Below are positions 1 to 7,087 of a stretch of 10,163 bases of DNA, piece after piece; within the stretch, counting starts at the first letter, position 1, and each line of letters begins with the position of its first letter. Made by a program: the position numbers and the translations under genes. The notes beneath the pieces were generated by a model. It searched no databases. It saw only the letters and a program-made list of their open reading frames with translations, and was not told the DNA's origin. The DNA is taken from assembly GCA_003477185.1 (NCBI GenBank), contig DMTJ01000365.1, positions 1-10,163 of the forward strand, in the 5' to 3' direction. The stretch comes from Lentisphaeria bacterium (GTDB lineage Bacteria > Verrucomicrobiota > Lentisphaeria > JABSQK01 > UBA12247).

Positions 1-158
1 GAGGCCGTAATGCACTCACTCTCAACACCTTGCGTTGTTCGACAAATTCGACGTATCTCGATACCACTCCACCTGTCTTACTACCGCAAGCAGCTGATAG
101 CAACCACCTTACGGTCTCTCGCTACGAATCGCGTGAATTATCCAGGCTGGCAGCGTAA
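1..158. other. Gene-free leader upstream of serB
   Basis: No convincing coding frame or RNA gene is visible here. It presumably carries the serB promoter. The best -35-like element is TCGACA at 39-44 (5 of 6 against TTGACA), but nothing beyond a poor -10 match follows at 15-17 bases. A small direct repeat, TTCGAC-AAA-TTCGAC, lies at 38-52 and could be a half-site pair, though repeats this short arise easily by chance. No strong Shine-Dalgarno precedes the serB ATG. Confidence 0.4.
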
Positions 159-1385
159 ATGAAACAGATCAAGATCATTAATATTTCCGGGCGTGACCGG
201 CCGGGACTGACCTCTTCTTTCACGCGCTTGCTTAGCCATTACCAAGCAGAAGTTCTGGATATTGGCCAGGCTGTGATTCATCGTCATCTCGCGTTGGGCA
301 TCATGGTTCGCCTCCCGATCGGGCACGACCAGGCTGCCCTGGAAAGAGAGTTGGCGGAGCAGGCAGATCGCTTCGGCATTGAGGTGACCAGCCGATACGT
401 CGCCGACGACGTGTATGAAGAGTGGGTCGGCCGCCAGGGAAAACCGCGACGCATCATTACCTTGCTGGGCAGGCACATTGCCGCAGAGCAGATTAGCCTT
501 GTTTCGGAACTGATCTCGAACCAAGGGCTGAATATCGACGTGATTACCCGGCTCTCCGGTCGCATCAGTTTCGCCCAGACTGCGCACAAGCCTCGTGCCG
601 CAATTCAACTCTCGGTCACTGGCCATCCGAGTGAGCCGGATGAGATTCGATCTAAACTCATGGCGATTGCTACCCAGACTGGTATCGACATCGCAATTCA
701 TGTCGATGATGCCTACCGCCGAACTCGCCGTCTCGTGGTATTTGATATGGATTCGACACTGATCCAGGCAGAAGTGATTGATGAGCTCGCTAAATATGCA
801 GGCGTTGGTGCCGAGGTCATGGCGATCACAGAATCTGCGATGCGTGGTGAGCTGGATTTCAACGAGTCGTTTCGTCGGCGCGTTGCGTTGTTGAAAGGGC
901 TAGATGAGTCGGTGCTGCGAGAGATCGCGGAGAATCTGCCCCTGACCGAGGGCCTCGAGCGGCTGACTACGACCCTGAAGGATCTTGGCTACAAGATCGG
1001 GATTCTATCTGGTGGATTCACTTATTTCGGCAACTACTTGAAGGAGCGGTTTGGCGTCGACTATGTGTACGCCAATGAACTCGAAATCGAAGATGGCAAG
1101 GTCACGGGGCGGGTTGTGTTGCCGATTGTGGACGGTCAGCGCAAGGCCGATTTGCTGCGGGAGATTACGGCGCGAGAAGGGCTGCAGTTACAGCAGACGA
1201 TCGCAGTCGGTGACGGTGCCAATGATCTGCCCATGATCAATCTAGCAGGACTGGGCGTTGCGTTTCACGCAAAACCGATCGTGAAAGAACGTGCGAAGAA
1301 TTCAATTAGCACTCTTGGGCTCGATTCGTTGTTATATTTGATCGGAATTCGCGACCGCGAAGTGGCGCCCCGAGAATTCGAATAG
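159..1385 (+). CDS. serB: Phosphoserine phosphatase SerB with two N-terminal ACT domains
   Basis: Predicted cytoplasmic enzyme that hydrolyses O-phospho-L-serine to L-serine, the last step of the phosphorylated serine pathway. The 408-residue product has two ACT-type regulatory domains (about residues 3-80 and 97-182), then a HAD-superfamily phosphatase domain (about 190-395). All HAD motifs are visible: DMDST at 196-200 with nucleophile D196 and acid/base D198, SGG at 284-286, the conserved Lys of motif III at about 329, and GDGAND at 351-356. Length and order match the known ACT-ACT-SerB architecture; serine feedback through the ACT domains is a family-level expectation, not something seen here. 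The ATG at 159 has only a weak ribosome site (GGCAG, spacer 5), but the first ACT strand begins directly after it, so the start is reasonable. It stands alone, with convergent genes downstream, and is probably monocistronic. Confidence 0.95.
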   Translation: MKQIKIINISGRDRPGLTSSFTRLLSHYQAEVLDIGQAVIHRHLALGIMVRLPIGHDQAALERELAEQADRFGIEVTSRYVADDVYEEWVGRQGKPRRIITLLGRHIAAEQISLVSELISNQGLNIDVITRLSGRISFAQTAHKPRAAIQLSVTGHPSEPDEIRSKLMAIATQTGIDIAIHVDDAYRRTRRLVVFDMDSTLIQAEVIDELAKYAGVGAEVMAITESAMRGELDFNESFRRRVALLKGLDESVLREIAENLPLTEGLERLTTTLKDLGYKIGILSGGFTYFGNYLKERFGVDYVYANELEIEDGKVTGRVVLPIVDGQRKADLLREITAREGLQLQQTIAVGDGANDLPMINLAGLGVAFHAKPIVKERAKNSISTLGLDSLLYLIGIRDREVAPREFE

Positions 1386-1466
1386 ACCCGCCCGCGAGAC
1401 CGCGCGGTGAAGCCATCCACGGAATGCTTAGCGCCGCAACCCAAGATCTCTGAAGGTGGGGCCGCC

Positions 1467-1489
1467 GCGGGCGGCTCGCCCGGATTTTT
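1467..1489 (+). terminator. Probable Rho-independent terminator of serB
   Basis: A GC-only stem CGGGC (1468-1472) pairs with GCCCG (1478-1482) around a 5-base loop and is followed two bases later by TTTTT (1485-1489). An alternative stem GCCGCC/GGCGGC (1461-1466 with 1470-1475) overlaps it. It lies about 80 bases after the serB stop and has a U tract only on the plus strand, so it should act on serB. The stem is short, hence moderate confidence. Confidence 0.5.
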
Positions 1490-1539
1490 GCGTCGTGGGA
1501 GGAGTGAAGGGCAGTGGTCCGGCTGCTATCCCGGAGTGA

Positions 1540-1560
1540 AAGAGTCACGCGGTGACCTTT
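1540..1560 (-). terminator. Small hairpin at the end of the minus-strand operon (weak terminator candidate)
   Basis: On the minus strand GTCAC-CGC-GTGAC (1556-1544) is flanked by AAAG and, after a one-base bulge, CTTT, which can extend the stem. It overlaps the in-frame stop of the broken glycosyltransferase. There is no real U tract, only CTTTC, so it may merely be a transcript-end structure or chance. Confidence 0.2.
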
Positions 1561-1913
1561 CCTGGCTGCGAGTTCGCACCCGATAATGTCTTCGTCTTCG
1601 GAGCGCAGCAGCTCGGTAAGGACGCGCAGGTATGGGCATCGGCTCGGGTAATGATCTCGCCGGTGGCTTCGGCTAAGCCAAGATCAAGCCCGACGGGCCT
1701 GATTTTTGCGGAGTTCGCGATGACTTTCATGCGAGGATCTTCTTTTGCGCACTCCGCAAGAATCTCGGGGGTGCGGTCTTTGCTCTGGCCATCAAAAATC
1801 ATGAACTCGAGGCGGTCTGGCGGGTAGTCGCTGTCAAGTAATGAGCGCAGACAGTCGGCGATGTGGTCTTGTTCGTTGCGGCAGGGCATGACGACCGTGA
1901 CCAACGGGGTCAT
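1545..1913 (-). pseudogene. Truncated, frameshifted family 2 glycosyltransferase (ExoA-like N-terminus)
   Basis: The first 94 residues look like a genuine GT2 (GT-A fold) donor-binding half: a hydrophobic strand and P-C-R-N-E at 10-14, DGQSKDRT at 41-48, and GEIITRADAH at 85-94, whose D-x-H takes the place of the metal/nucleotide-binding DxD. After His94 the reading frame loses sense and stops at residue 122; related proteins are roughly 300 or more residues. Shifting frame near 1632 restores coding-like sequence (YLRVLTELLRSEDEDIIG), but this soon becomes low-sense arginine-rich sequence that stays open only by chance to 1306, inside antisense serB. Thus at least one frameshift plus loss of the 3' half. 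Its ATG overlaps the stop of the upstream lipoprotein gene (ATGA), implying it was once translationally coupled. Sequencing error could explain the shift but not the missing C-terminus. Confidence 0.7.
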
Positions 1914-1917
1914 CGGT
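1894..1917 (-). promoter_or_regulatory. Hairpin burying the ATGA stop/start overlap
   Basis: On the minus-strand transcript ACCG (1917-1914), a bulged A (1913) and TGACC (1912-1908) pair with GGTCA (1902-1898) and CGGT (1897-1894) around a five-base loop CCGTT. This gives nine base pairs with one bulge. The structure contains both the stop codon of the 424-residue lipoprotein gene and the start codon of the glycosyltransferase remnant, which has no Shine-Dalgarno. The expected effect is that the second gene is initiated only when ribosomes finishing the first one open the stem. The pairing is seen directly; the regulatory role is inferred. Confidence 0.45.
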
Positions 1918-3184
1918 CGCAGCCGGCAAGCCTCGATGTAGCGTCGACGAGTTGTTGGGCAGCCTTGCGCATGAGATCATCCTCGGTGCTGCGGTTCCCG
2001 CCGAGGTGAAAGAGTCGACGTTCGGCCGGGTTGAGATTAAGGGTGCGGATGTTGCCCGCAAATGTGGCACGCTCAATGCGGCCCTTGGCTACGGTATTGA
2101 GGGTCTTGTCCAGCACGGCTTTGCGGGTCGCGGTGTCGATCACCACGAAGCGAACTTGGCAGTGGATCCGGCAGGGGCCGGAAAGCAGGGTGTATTCAGT
2201 GGCCTCTCCCTCGCGTGTGCGGGCCTGGATTGGGCGGCCTGTGAGCGAGGATTCGTCACTGCTCATGCGCTCGAGCCAGGCGTTTACGACGAGATCGGCC
2301 TTCAGGTCCTCGCCCGCGTTCGCGGAGCTCGCAACGCTGCGGGAGCGGCGCGAGAGGTTGTTGGTGCGCAGCCAGCTCGTGATCTCTGTCTGTGGGGCAA
2401 CCTGGAGAAAGGCCGGGGTGTCTTGTAGCGCAGCATGCAGCGAGTGGTTCAAGTCATCGAGGAAGCCGGGCGGCAGTTCACCGGCTTCAGGCGGGGCCCA
2501 AAGCGGGAAGACAACGACGCGCTTGGCTGCGAAGTCCGCAACGCGCTGCTCGAGAGCGCGCAAGTCTTCGCTGACGTGGCTTTCTGCCGCAAGTTTGCGG
2601 GCGTCTCGTAAGATTTCTTGGGCGTCGCAGTAGCGGTTCTTGGCGAGTGCTTTGCGGGCGCGATCGAGCTGGATTTGGACAGCGTCTTCGCGGAGAAGTC
2701 GGTGCTGTTGAGTGGTGGCGTGGAAATCTTCACCTGCCTGCCTGATGAGGCGTTGGGCGACGCGCCACTTGCCGCGCGCGGCGAGCTCTCGTGCCCGAGT
2801 ACGCTTGGTTTCGATGGCGGTGTCGAGCAGATCGCGGCGAAACCGTGGGTAATCGTCTGGGATTTCCAAGCCGACGTTGGCCTCGCGGCCACGGGCGATC
2901 ACGCGGTCAATCTCGAGGCAAGTCTCAGCGGCGGCCAGCGGATCTTTTAGACGCTTGGCAGTTTCGTAGCGCTGGGAGATGGCTTCGTTGGCAGACTTGC
3001 GCAGGCGGTTCTGCGCTTCGGTCCACTCGGGGGTGTTGGCCAGGGCTTCGGAGTAGGCGTCTACTGCCTCGCGATGGTCGCCGCGCTCCTGGGATTTCTT
3101 GCCGGCATCAAATGGGTCGTAGATCGTCCGGCAGCCTGCGAAGAGTAGTGCAAGCGCTGTGAGCAGCGTCAGTCGGGCGAACAA
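1910..3184 (-). CDS. Lipoprotein with N-terminal TPR-like helices and a possible CsgG/TolB-N-like C-terminal domain
   Basis: A 424-residue predicted lipoprotein. The N-terminus has Arg4, a hydrophobic core and the lipobox L-F-A-G-C with the lipidated Cys at residue 18. Residues 25-60 resemble a TPR (AGKKSQERGDHREAVDAYSEAL). Residues 60-220 are charged and helical, with further repeat-like stretches at 130-155 and 175-205. Around 222 the character changes to KRVVVFPLWAP, followed by a helix and KADLVVNAWLERM at 295-307. This strand-helix-strand pattern recalls the CsgG / TolB N-terminal / LpoB-type fold; I infer this from pattern only. It is therefore probably an envelope assembly or scaffolding protein of unknown role. 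The start is TTG at 3184, five bases after the preceding stop, with no clear Shine-Dalgarno; the signal peptide begins right there, which supports it. No metal or catalytic motif is evident. Confidence 0.75.
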   Translation of the reverse strand: MFARLTLLTALALLFAGCRTIYDPFDAGKKSQERGDHREAVDAYSEALANTPEWTEAQNRLRKSANEAISQRYETAKRLKDPLAAAETCLEIDRVIARGREANVGLEIPDDYPRFRRDLLDTAIETKRTRARELAARGKWRVAQRLIRQAGEDFHATTQQHRLLREDAVQIQLDRARKALAKNRYCDAQEILRDARKLAAESHVSEDLRALEQRVADFAAKRVVVFPLWAPPEAGELPPGFLDDLNHSLHAALQDTPAFLQVAPQTEITSWLRTNNLSRRSRSVASSANAGEDLKADLVVNAWLERMSSDESSLTGRPIQARTREGEATEYTLLSGPCRIHCQVRFVVIDTATRKAVLDKTLNTVAKGRIERATFAGNIRTLNLNPAERRLFHLGGNRSTEDDLMRKAAQQLVDATSRLAGCDR

Positions 3185-3189
3185 TTGGC

Positions 3190-3453
3190 CTACTCGTACT
3201 CCAGCAGTACGCCATTGTGCAATTGCGGCATGACGCCGATGCTTGCACTCTGACTGATGCCATAACGCTTGTAGACGCGTGGGATCGCGACGCGGCGTGT
3301 CTTGGGTTCCATGCTCTCCTTGGGCCAGGAATACCAGTCAACGGTGCGATCCTGATAAGGATTGTGTGCGCGAGTTTGGTAGGGGCGGCAGCAGCAACCC
3401 GTGGCAAGCAGCATAGCCATCACGAGAAAAAATAGGGTCAGGAACCGAGACAT
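3190..3453 (-). CDS. Small Cys-rich lipoprotein of unknown function
   Basis: An 87-residue predicted lipoprotein. A short hydrophobic signal peptide (about residues 4-17) ends in the lipobox L-L-A-T-G-C with Cys20 as the lipidation site, immediately followed by two more cysteines (Cys20-22). The mature part is about 65 residues, rich in Tyr, Arg and Pro, with PYQ occurring twice (24-26 and 32-34), and ends in LLEYE. The frame stays open further upstream, to about 3729, but that part lacks coding character and runs across the divergent intergenic DNA and into the glycosyltransferase gene. The ATG at 3453 is chosen because a strong GGAGG lies five bases upstream and the signal peptide starts there. 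It is first in a minus-strand operon, with five bases to the next lipoprotein, so the two probably act together in the envelope. I do not recognise the family. Confidence 0.8.
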   Translation of the reverse strand: MSRFLTLFFLVMAMLLATGCCCRPYQTRAHNPYQDRTVDWYSWPKESMEPKTRRVAIPRVYKRYGISQSASIGVMPQLHNGVLLEYE

Positions 3454-3609
3454 TGTGTCCTCCATGGCGCGAGCGTTCAGTGAGAATACGTACAGTAACG
3501 CAAGTGGGCGGCAGTACCAGCCGCGAGCGGCGCGTATTTGGGTTGTCGTGGCGCGAAGTCGAGCTACTCTACGGGTTCTTGTGATCGAAGGCTGTGGGTG
3601 GCTCTGGGA
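3454..3609. promoter_or_regulatory. Divergent intergenic region between lipoprotein and glycosyltransferase operons
   Basis: About 155 bases separate the divergent starts, so both promoters should lie here. For the plus strand the best pair I find is TTGTCG (3543-3548) and TACTCT (3565-3570) with a 16-base spacer, matching 4 and 3 of 6 consensus positions and ending 27 bases before a possible GTG start at 3598. For the minus strand only TATTCT (3490-3485) stands out as a -10, without a good -35. No clear operator dyad is seen. Confidence 0.3.
3459..3463 (-). promoter_or_regulatory. Strong Shine-Dalgarno for the small lipoprotein
   Basis: On the minus strand GGAGG is followed by ACACA and then ATG at 3453-3451, giving an ideal five-base spacing. 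This decides the start of the small lipoprotein against the longer upstream-open frame, and it is among the best ribosome sites in the window. Confidence 0.75.
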
Positions 3610-4734
3610 ATGGCTGGATCGAAATCTGTTCGGGTGCTTCACGTCGTTCTGTCTTTGGAACAGGGCGGGATGGAGAATGGCGTAGTTAACGTGGCGAATC
3701 GGCTGGACCCCGAAGCGTTCGACGTGCAATTCTGCTGTCTGGCCACGCGCGGCGAGTTTGCCGACCGGCTAATTCGCAACGGCGACTGCATCGACGTGCT
3801 GGGCAAACCACCGGGAAAATCGCTGCGCACTGTCTGGCGGTTGATGAATGCGATCCGGCGCGTGAAGCCGGATGTGGTGCATACGCATAATCTAGCAACT
3901 CTCATCTACGCAGCTCCAGCTACCTGGTGGGGGCGCTCGGTTCCGCTGCTGCACGGGGTGCACTCGGAGATGCCCGAAGAGGAGCAGACCGCGAAAAGAC
4001 TGGCGCTGCGGCGGCGATTCTACGGTGCGGCGAAATCGGTGCAGACGGTCACCATCGGGCTGACCCGGCATCTAGAAGCGTTGGGCTTGAACAATCGTGA
4101 GATTGCAACAGTGACGAACGGCGTCGATACGACCGTGTTTCGGCCAGACCAGCACTGCACGCTGCGAGCAGAACTGGGGATTGCGGAGTCCGCATTTGTG
4201 GTCGGCATGGTGGCGCGATTCGGGGCCTACAAGCGACATGAGGCCGCGTTGGCCGCGTTCGACGAGTTAGCGGGAGAGTTCCCGGACTTTCACCTAGTGT
4301 TTGTCGGCGGGAGTGGACCGCGAAAAGAGGCAGTCGAGGCAAGGCGCGCGGCCTCACAATTCTCTGACCGGGTGCATCTCGCAGGATTTAGATCCCTGCC
4401 CGCTGAGGTCTATCCGGCGTTTAATGTGCTGGCGATTCCGTCGATTCGCGAGGGTCTGTCGAACGCGGCCTTGGAAGCGATGGCGAGTGGCGTGCCCGTG
4501 CTAACGAATGCCGCCTGTGGTGCCGCAGATGCGGTGACGCACGGTGCGGACGGCTGGATCGCGGACTTAACGGACCACAAGCAATTTGTCGCAGCCTTGC
4601 GCGACGCGTTGCTCGCGCGGGAGCAAAATGCGGAGTTCGCAACTCGCGCACGGGCGGTAGTCATCGAGAGATTTTCAATGAAGTCGATGGTGGCGGGTTA
4701 CGGGGATCTGTACCGGCGAATCGCTGATGGCTAG
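3610..4734 (+). CDS. Family 4 glycosyltransferase (GT-B fold)
   Basis: A 374-residue retaining glycosyltransferase that should transfer a sugar from a nucleotide-sugar donor at the cytoplasmic face of the membrane. The acceptor-side N-terminal domain begins with VLHVVLSLEQGGMENGVVNV (9-28), whose G-G-x-E-N-G-V pattern resembles the GT4 group linked to PEP-CTERM/exosortase exopolysaccharide loci; no exosortase gene lies in this window. NGVDTTVFRP (170-179) marks the domain linker. The C-terminal domain has VGMVARF (198-204), Lys208, FVGGSG (231-236) and the donor-binding E-x7-E motif, Glu281 and Glu289, in REGLSNAALEAM. The family is certain; sugar and acceptor are not predictable. ATG 3610 is chosen because the first Rossmann strand follows it; GTG at 3598, with GAAGG six bases upstream, is a serious alternative. 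It is the first gene of the plus-strand unit and overlaps the next by eight bases. Confidence 0.9.
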   Translation: MAGSKSVRVLHVVLSLEQGGMENGVVNVANRLDPEAFDVQFCCLATRGEFADRLIRNGDCIDVLGKPPGKSLRTVWRLMNAIRRVKPDVVHTHNLATLIYAAPATWWGRSVPLLHGVHSEMPEEEQTAKRLALRRRFYGAAKSVQTVTIGLTRHLEALGLNNREIATVTNGVDTTVFRPDQHCTLRAELGIAESAFVVGMVARFGAYKRHEAALAAFDELAGEFPDFHLVFVGGSGPRKEAVEARRAASQFSDRVHLAGFRSLPAEVYPAFNVLAIPSIREGLSNAALEAMASGVPVLTNAACGAADAVTHGADGWIADLTDHKQFVAALRDALLAREQNAEFATRARAVVIERFSMKSMVAGYGDLYRRIADG

Positions 4735-7087
4735 GCGCGCTCGGAAGAAGTGGCGGGTTTCCGCGGAAGAGAGGCCGGTCGGGTTAGACGCTGCCACGTT
4801 TCGCTGGCAGGCACTTTCGGTGTTTGCCCTCGGTTTTCTGCTGTACGTGAATACGTTGGGTCATGATTTTGCGCTCGACGACTACGTGGTCTTTCGCGAC
4901 AACAGCTACGTCAAGGAAGGCGTGGCGGGAATCGGCAAAATAATGTCCCAAGACACGTTTCGCGGGTTTCTGGAAAAGGAAGTGGCCTTGAGCGGTGGCC
5001 GCTATCGGCCGCTGTCGTTGGTGACATTTGCGCTAGAGCAGCAGTTGTGGGGCGGACCGGCAGAGGAGCCGACGTTTCGGCCAGAGCGAAGTCATGGCAT
5101 CAACGCGCTGCTGTACGCGATCACTTGCCTAGCGCTTTATGCCTGTTTGCTGAAGCTGCTGCACGCGTTGCCAAATCGAGGGTGGATTGCGTGGCTGGCG
5201 GCGATGTTGTTTGCCGCGCATCCCTCGCACACGGAGGCAGTGGCGAACATCAAGGGCAGGGACGATGTGCTCTGCTTTCTGCTGGTGCTGGTGTCGTTCT
5301 GGATGCTGCTGCAAGCAACGGACCGGGCGAAGGCATGGCTGGCTGGATCGGTGGCGGTGTACTTCCTGGCGCTGTTTTCGAAGGAGAGTGCGGTTACCTT
5401 TTTGGCCATTTTTCCTGCGTGCCTGTATTGCTTGCGTGGGTTTAGGGTGTCCCAATTGCTCAAATGGACCGCGCCCTTTCTGGCGGTGGCGATCGTGTTT
5501 GTCCTGATTCGGGCAGTATGCGCCGGATCGATCGGGGACCGGGTGTCTACCGATGTGATGCTGGATCCGTTCGCGGCAATGACATCGACCGAACGCTACG
5601 CGACAATATTTCTGACATTATTTCGCTACCTCAAGCTGATGGTTTTTCCGCATCCGCTGTCCTACGATTACTCGTACAATCAGATTCCAGCGGTGGACTT
5701 TCTGAACGTGGAGGCATTGCTGAGTGTGGTCTTACATCTGGCGCTGGCGGGCTGGGCGATATGGGCGTTGGGGCACAAACGGGCGCACGGGATTTTGCCG
5801 CTGTATTATCTGGCAACGCTCTCGATCGTATCCAATCTGGTGTTTCCGATTGGGGCGCCGATGGCGGATCGCTTTTTGTACATGCCGTCAGTGGCATACT
5901 GCGTCGGGATCGCCGCCTGGGCCGTGGGGGCCCCGCCCCAAGTGGCCGTACCACGCAAGGTTTCCTTTGCCGTTGTTGGGTTGCTGGTCGTCGGCTACTC
6001 AGTGAGAACTGTGGTGCGAAACCCTGTGTGGAAAAATAATTGGACGTTGGTTAGCTCTGATGTGAAGCGGGCGCCAAACAGCGCACGCGCGAATGCTTCG
6101 TACGGCGAGCAGATGTTGCGGCTCTATCATGAGGATCGCCTCGCAAACGCGGACTATCTGAAGAGAGCAGAGCAGTCTTATCTGAAATCGCTGGAGATCA
6201 ACCCCAGATATCTGGACAGCTATGTCAATCTGGGGCTGCTCTATGGTAAGCAGGGCGAACACGCCAAGGCCGCTGGCTGTTTCGGGAAGGCGTACGAGCT
6301 TAACAGGAGTGATATGCGGGCACTGTATGACTTGTCGGTTGCCCGCTCGAAGTTGCTGGAGTACGACCGGGCGATTGCCGGATTTCGCACGGTGATTGCG
6401 CATCAGCCGGACAATATGAATGCACGGACCAAACTGGCAGATACACTGCTGTTTGCTGGAAAATATGCGGAGTCCGCAACATGCTTCGAGGAATTGGTTG
6501 AGACTTCGCCGAATAATGCGCGCTTTCACGAGCAGCTTGGGCGGGCGCGGCTGAAAGCTGGCGCGGTCGAAGCATCGATTCATGCCTATAAGGCCGCAAT
6601 TGAACTGGGCTCGAACACTGCGGGTGTGTACTCGGACCTCGGAGCGGCGACATTTCGGCTGGAGGATTACGACGCGGCCGAAAAATATCTAACGAAGGCG
6701 TTGGAGTTGGATGATTCGTTGCAGACTGCGTTAAACAATATGGCTGGGGTTTTTCTGCAGACGGGGCGGCCGGGAGAAGCCGTGCGCCTGTATCGGAAGG
6801 CATTGGCGCTGAATCCAGAGTACGTGGCGGCTGCCAAGAACCTGCCGAACGCCCTATTTGAACGCGGGCGAAATTTGGTGGCCGCGCAGAAATGGCCGGA
6901 ATCGCTGCCGTTTTTTGAAGAGGTGGCGCAGCTGCTTCCGGAAGCTGTCGAGCCGCATTTCTATCTTGGGCAGTGCTATTTCCACTTGGGACGGAAGGAC
7001 GAAGCCAAGCGCTCGCTCAAGATTTACGATGGAGCCAAGCCGGGCGAGGCGGAAGTGGTGCGCCTGTTGCAGCTTCTCCTGCCATGA
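4727..7087 (+). CDS. TMTC/PMT-like GT-C membrane glycosyltransferase fused to TPR repeats
   Basis: A 786-residue integral membrane protein with a soluble C-terminal repeat domain. Residues 28-430 carry roughly 11-13 hydrophobic segments; the first is followed by FALDDYVVF (48-56), whose paired Asp residues sit where GT-C enzymes place the catalytic/metal motif in the first extracytoplasmic loop. HPSHTEAVANIKGRDD (165-180) is a hallmark of the TMTC/DUF1736 group of protein O-mannosyltransferase-like proteins, and APMADRFLYMPS (377-388) fits the same family. Residues about 480-775 form about eight TPR units with typical endings such as LEINPRYLDSYVNLG and LALNPEYV. The expected reaction is sugar transfer from a polyprenyl-phosphate donor to protein or glycan at the outer membrane face; donor and acceptor are unknown, and the TPRs may bind the acceptor. 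The start overlaps the previous gene by eight bases with no good ribosome site, so coupling is likely; its stop overlaps the next gene (ATGA). Confidence 0.85.
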   Translation: MARRARKKWRVSAEERPVGLDAATFRWQALSVFALGFLLYVNTLGHDFALDDYVVFRDNSYVKEGVAGIGKIMSQDTFRGFLEKEVALSGGRYRPLSLVTFALEQQLWGGPAEEPTFRPERSHGINALLYAITCLALYACLLKLLHALPNRGWIAWLAAMLFAAHPSHTEAVANIKGRDDVLCFLLVLVSFWMLLQATDRAKAWLAGSVAVYFLALFSKESAVTFLAIFPACLYCLRGFRVSQLLKWTAPFLAVAIVFVLIRAVCAGSIGDRVSTDVMLDPFAAMTSTERYATIFLTLFRYLKLMVFPHPLSYDYSYNQIPAVDFLNVEALLSVVLHLALAGWAIWALGHKRAHGILPLYYLATLSIVSNLVFPIGAPMADRFLYMPSVAYCVGIAAWAVGAPPQVAVPRKVSFAVVGLLVVGYSVRTVVRNPVWKNNWTLVSSDVKRAPNSARANASYGEQMLRLYHEDRLANADYLKRAEQSYLKSLEINPRYLDSYVNLGLLYGKQGEHAKAAGCFGKAYELNRSDMRALYDLSVARSKLLEYDRAIAGFRTVIAHQPDNMNARTKLADTLLFAGKYAESATCFEELVETSPNNARFHEQLGRARLKAGAVEASIHAYKAAIELGSNTAGVYSDLGAATFRLEDYDAAEKYLTKALELDDSLQTALNNMAGVFLQTGRPGEAVRLYRKALALNPEYVAAAKNLPNALFERGRNLVAAQKWPESLPFFEEVAQLLPEAVEPHFYLGQCYFHLGRKDEAKRSLKIYDGAKPGEAEVVRLLQLLLP

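Noticed and set aside
138..701. Open minus-strand frame of 187 codons opposite serB
   Set aside because: It lies antisense to the well-supported ACT domains of serB and shows no domain, signal or ribosome site; it is a shadow of a GC-rich gene.
1625..1640. Programmed frameshift in the GT2 gene at about 1632
   Set aside because: No slippery heptamer or stimulatory site is present at the shift, and the shifted frame loses protein-like character within about 25 codons. Gene decay fits better.
1952..2633. Long plus-strand frames opposite the 424-residue lipoprotein
   Set aside because: They are antisense to a gene with a clear signal peptide and lipobox, overlap each other in different frames, and have no recognisable motifs.
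3538..3609. Earlier TTG start of the GT4 gene at 3538
   Set aside because: The added residues look non-coding (Arg/Ser/Cys-rich), there is no Shine-Dalgarno, and the first Rossmann strand begins just after ATG 3610. GTG 3598 is kept as the only serious alternative.
3454..3729. N-terminal extension of the small lipoprotein to codon 3729
   Set aside because: It would cover the divergent promoter region and overlap the glycosyltransferase N-terminus antisense, and would place the signal peptide internally. The GGAGG-preceded ATG at 3453 is far better.
4182..6478. Palindromic 13-mer TGCGGAGTCCGCA occurring exactly at 4182-4194 and 6466-6478, with near copies at 2528, 4629 and 1707
   Set aside because: Roughly one repeated 13-mer pair is expected by chance in 10 kb of random sequence. 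Both exact copies encode Ala-Glu-Ser-Ala in frame, so protein and codon preference explain them. A genome-wide count against a Markov model would be needed to revive it.
6973..7083. Upstream extension of the permease frame to 6973
   Set aside because: This segment overlaps the TPR end of the preceding gene in another frame and reads as Gly/Ser/Arg-rich shadow. The ATGA start at 7084 is natural.
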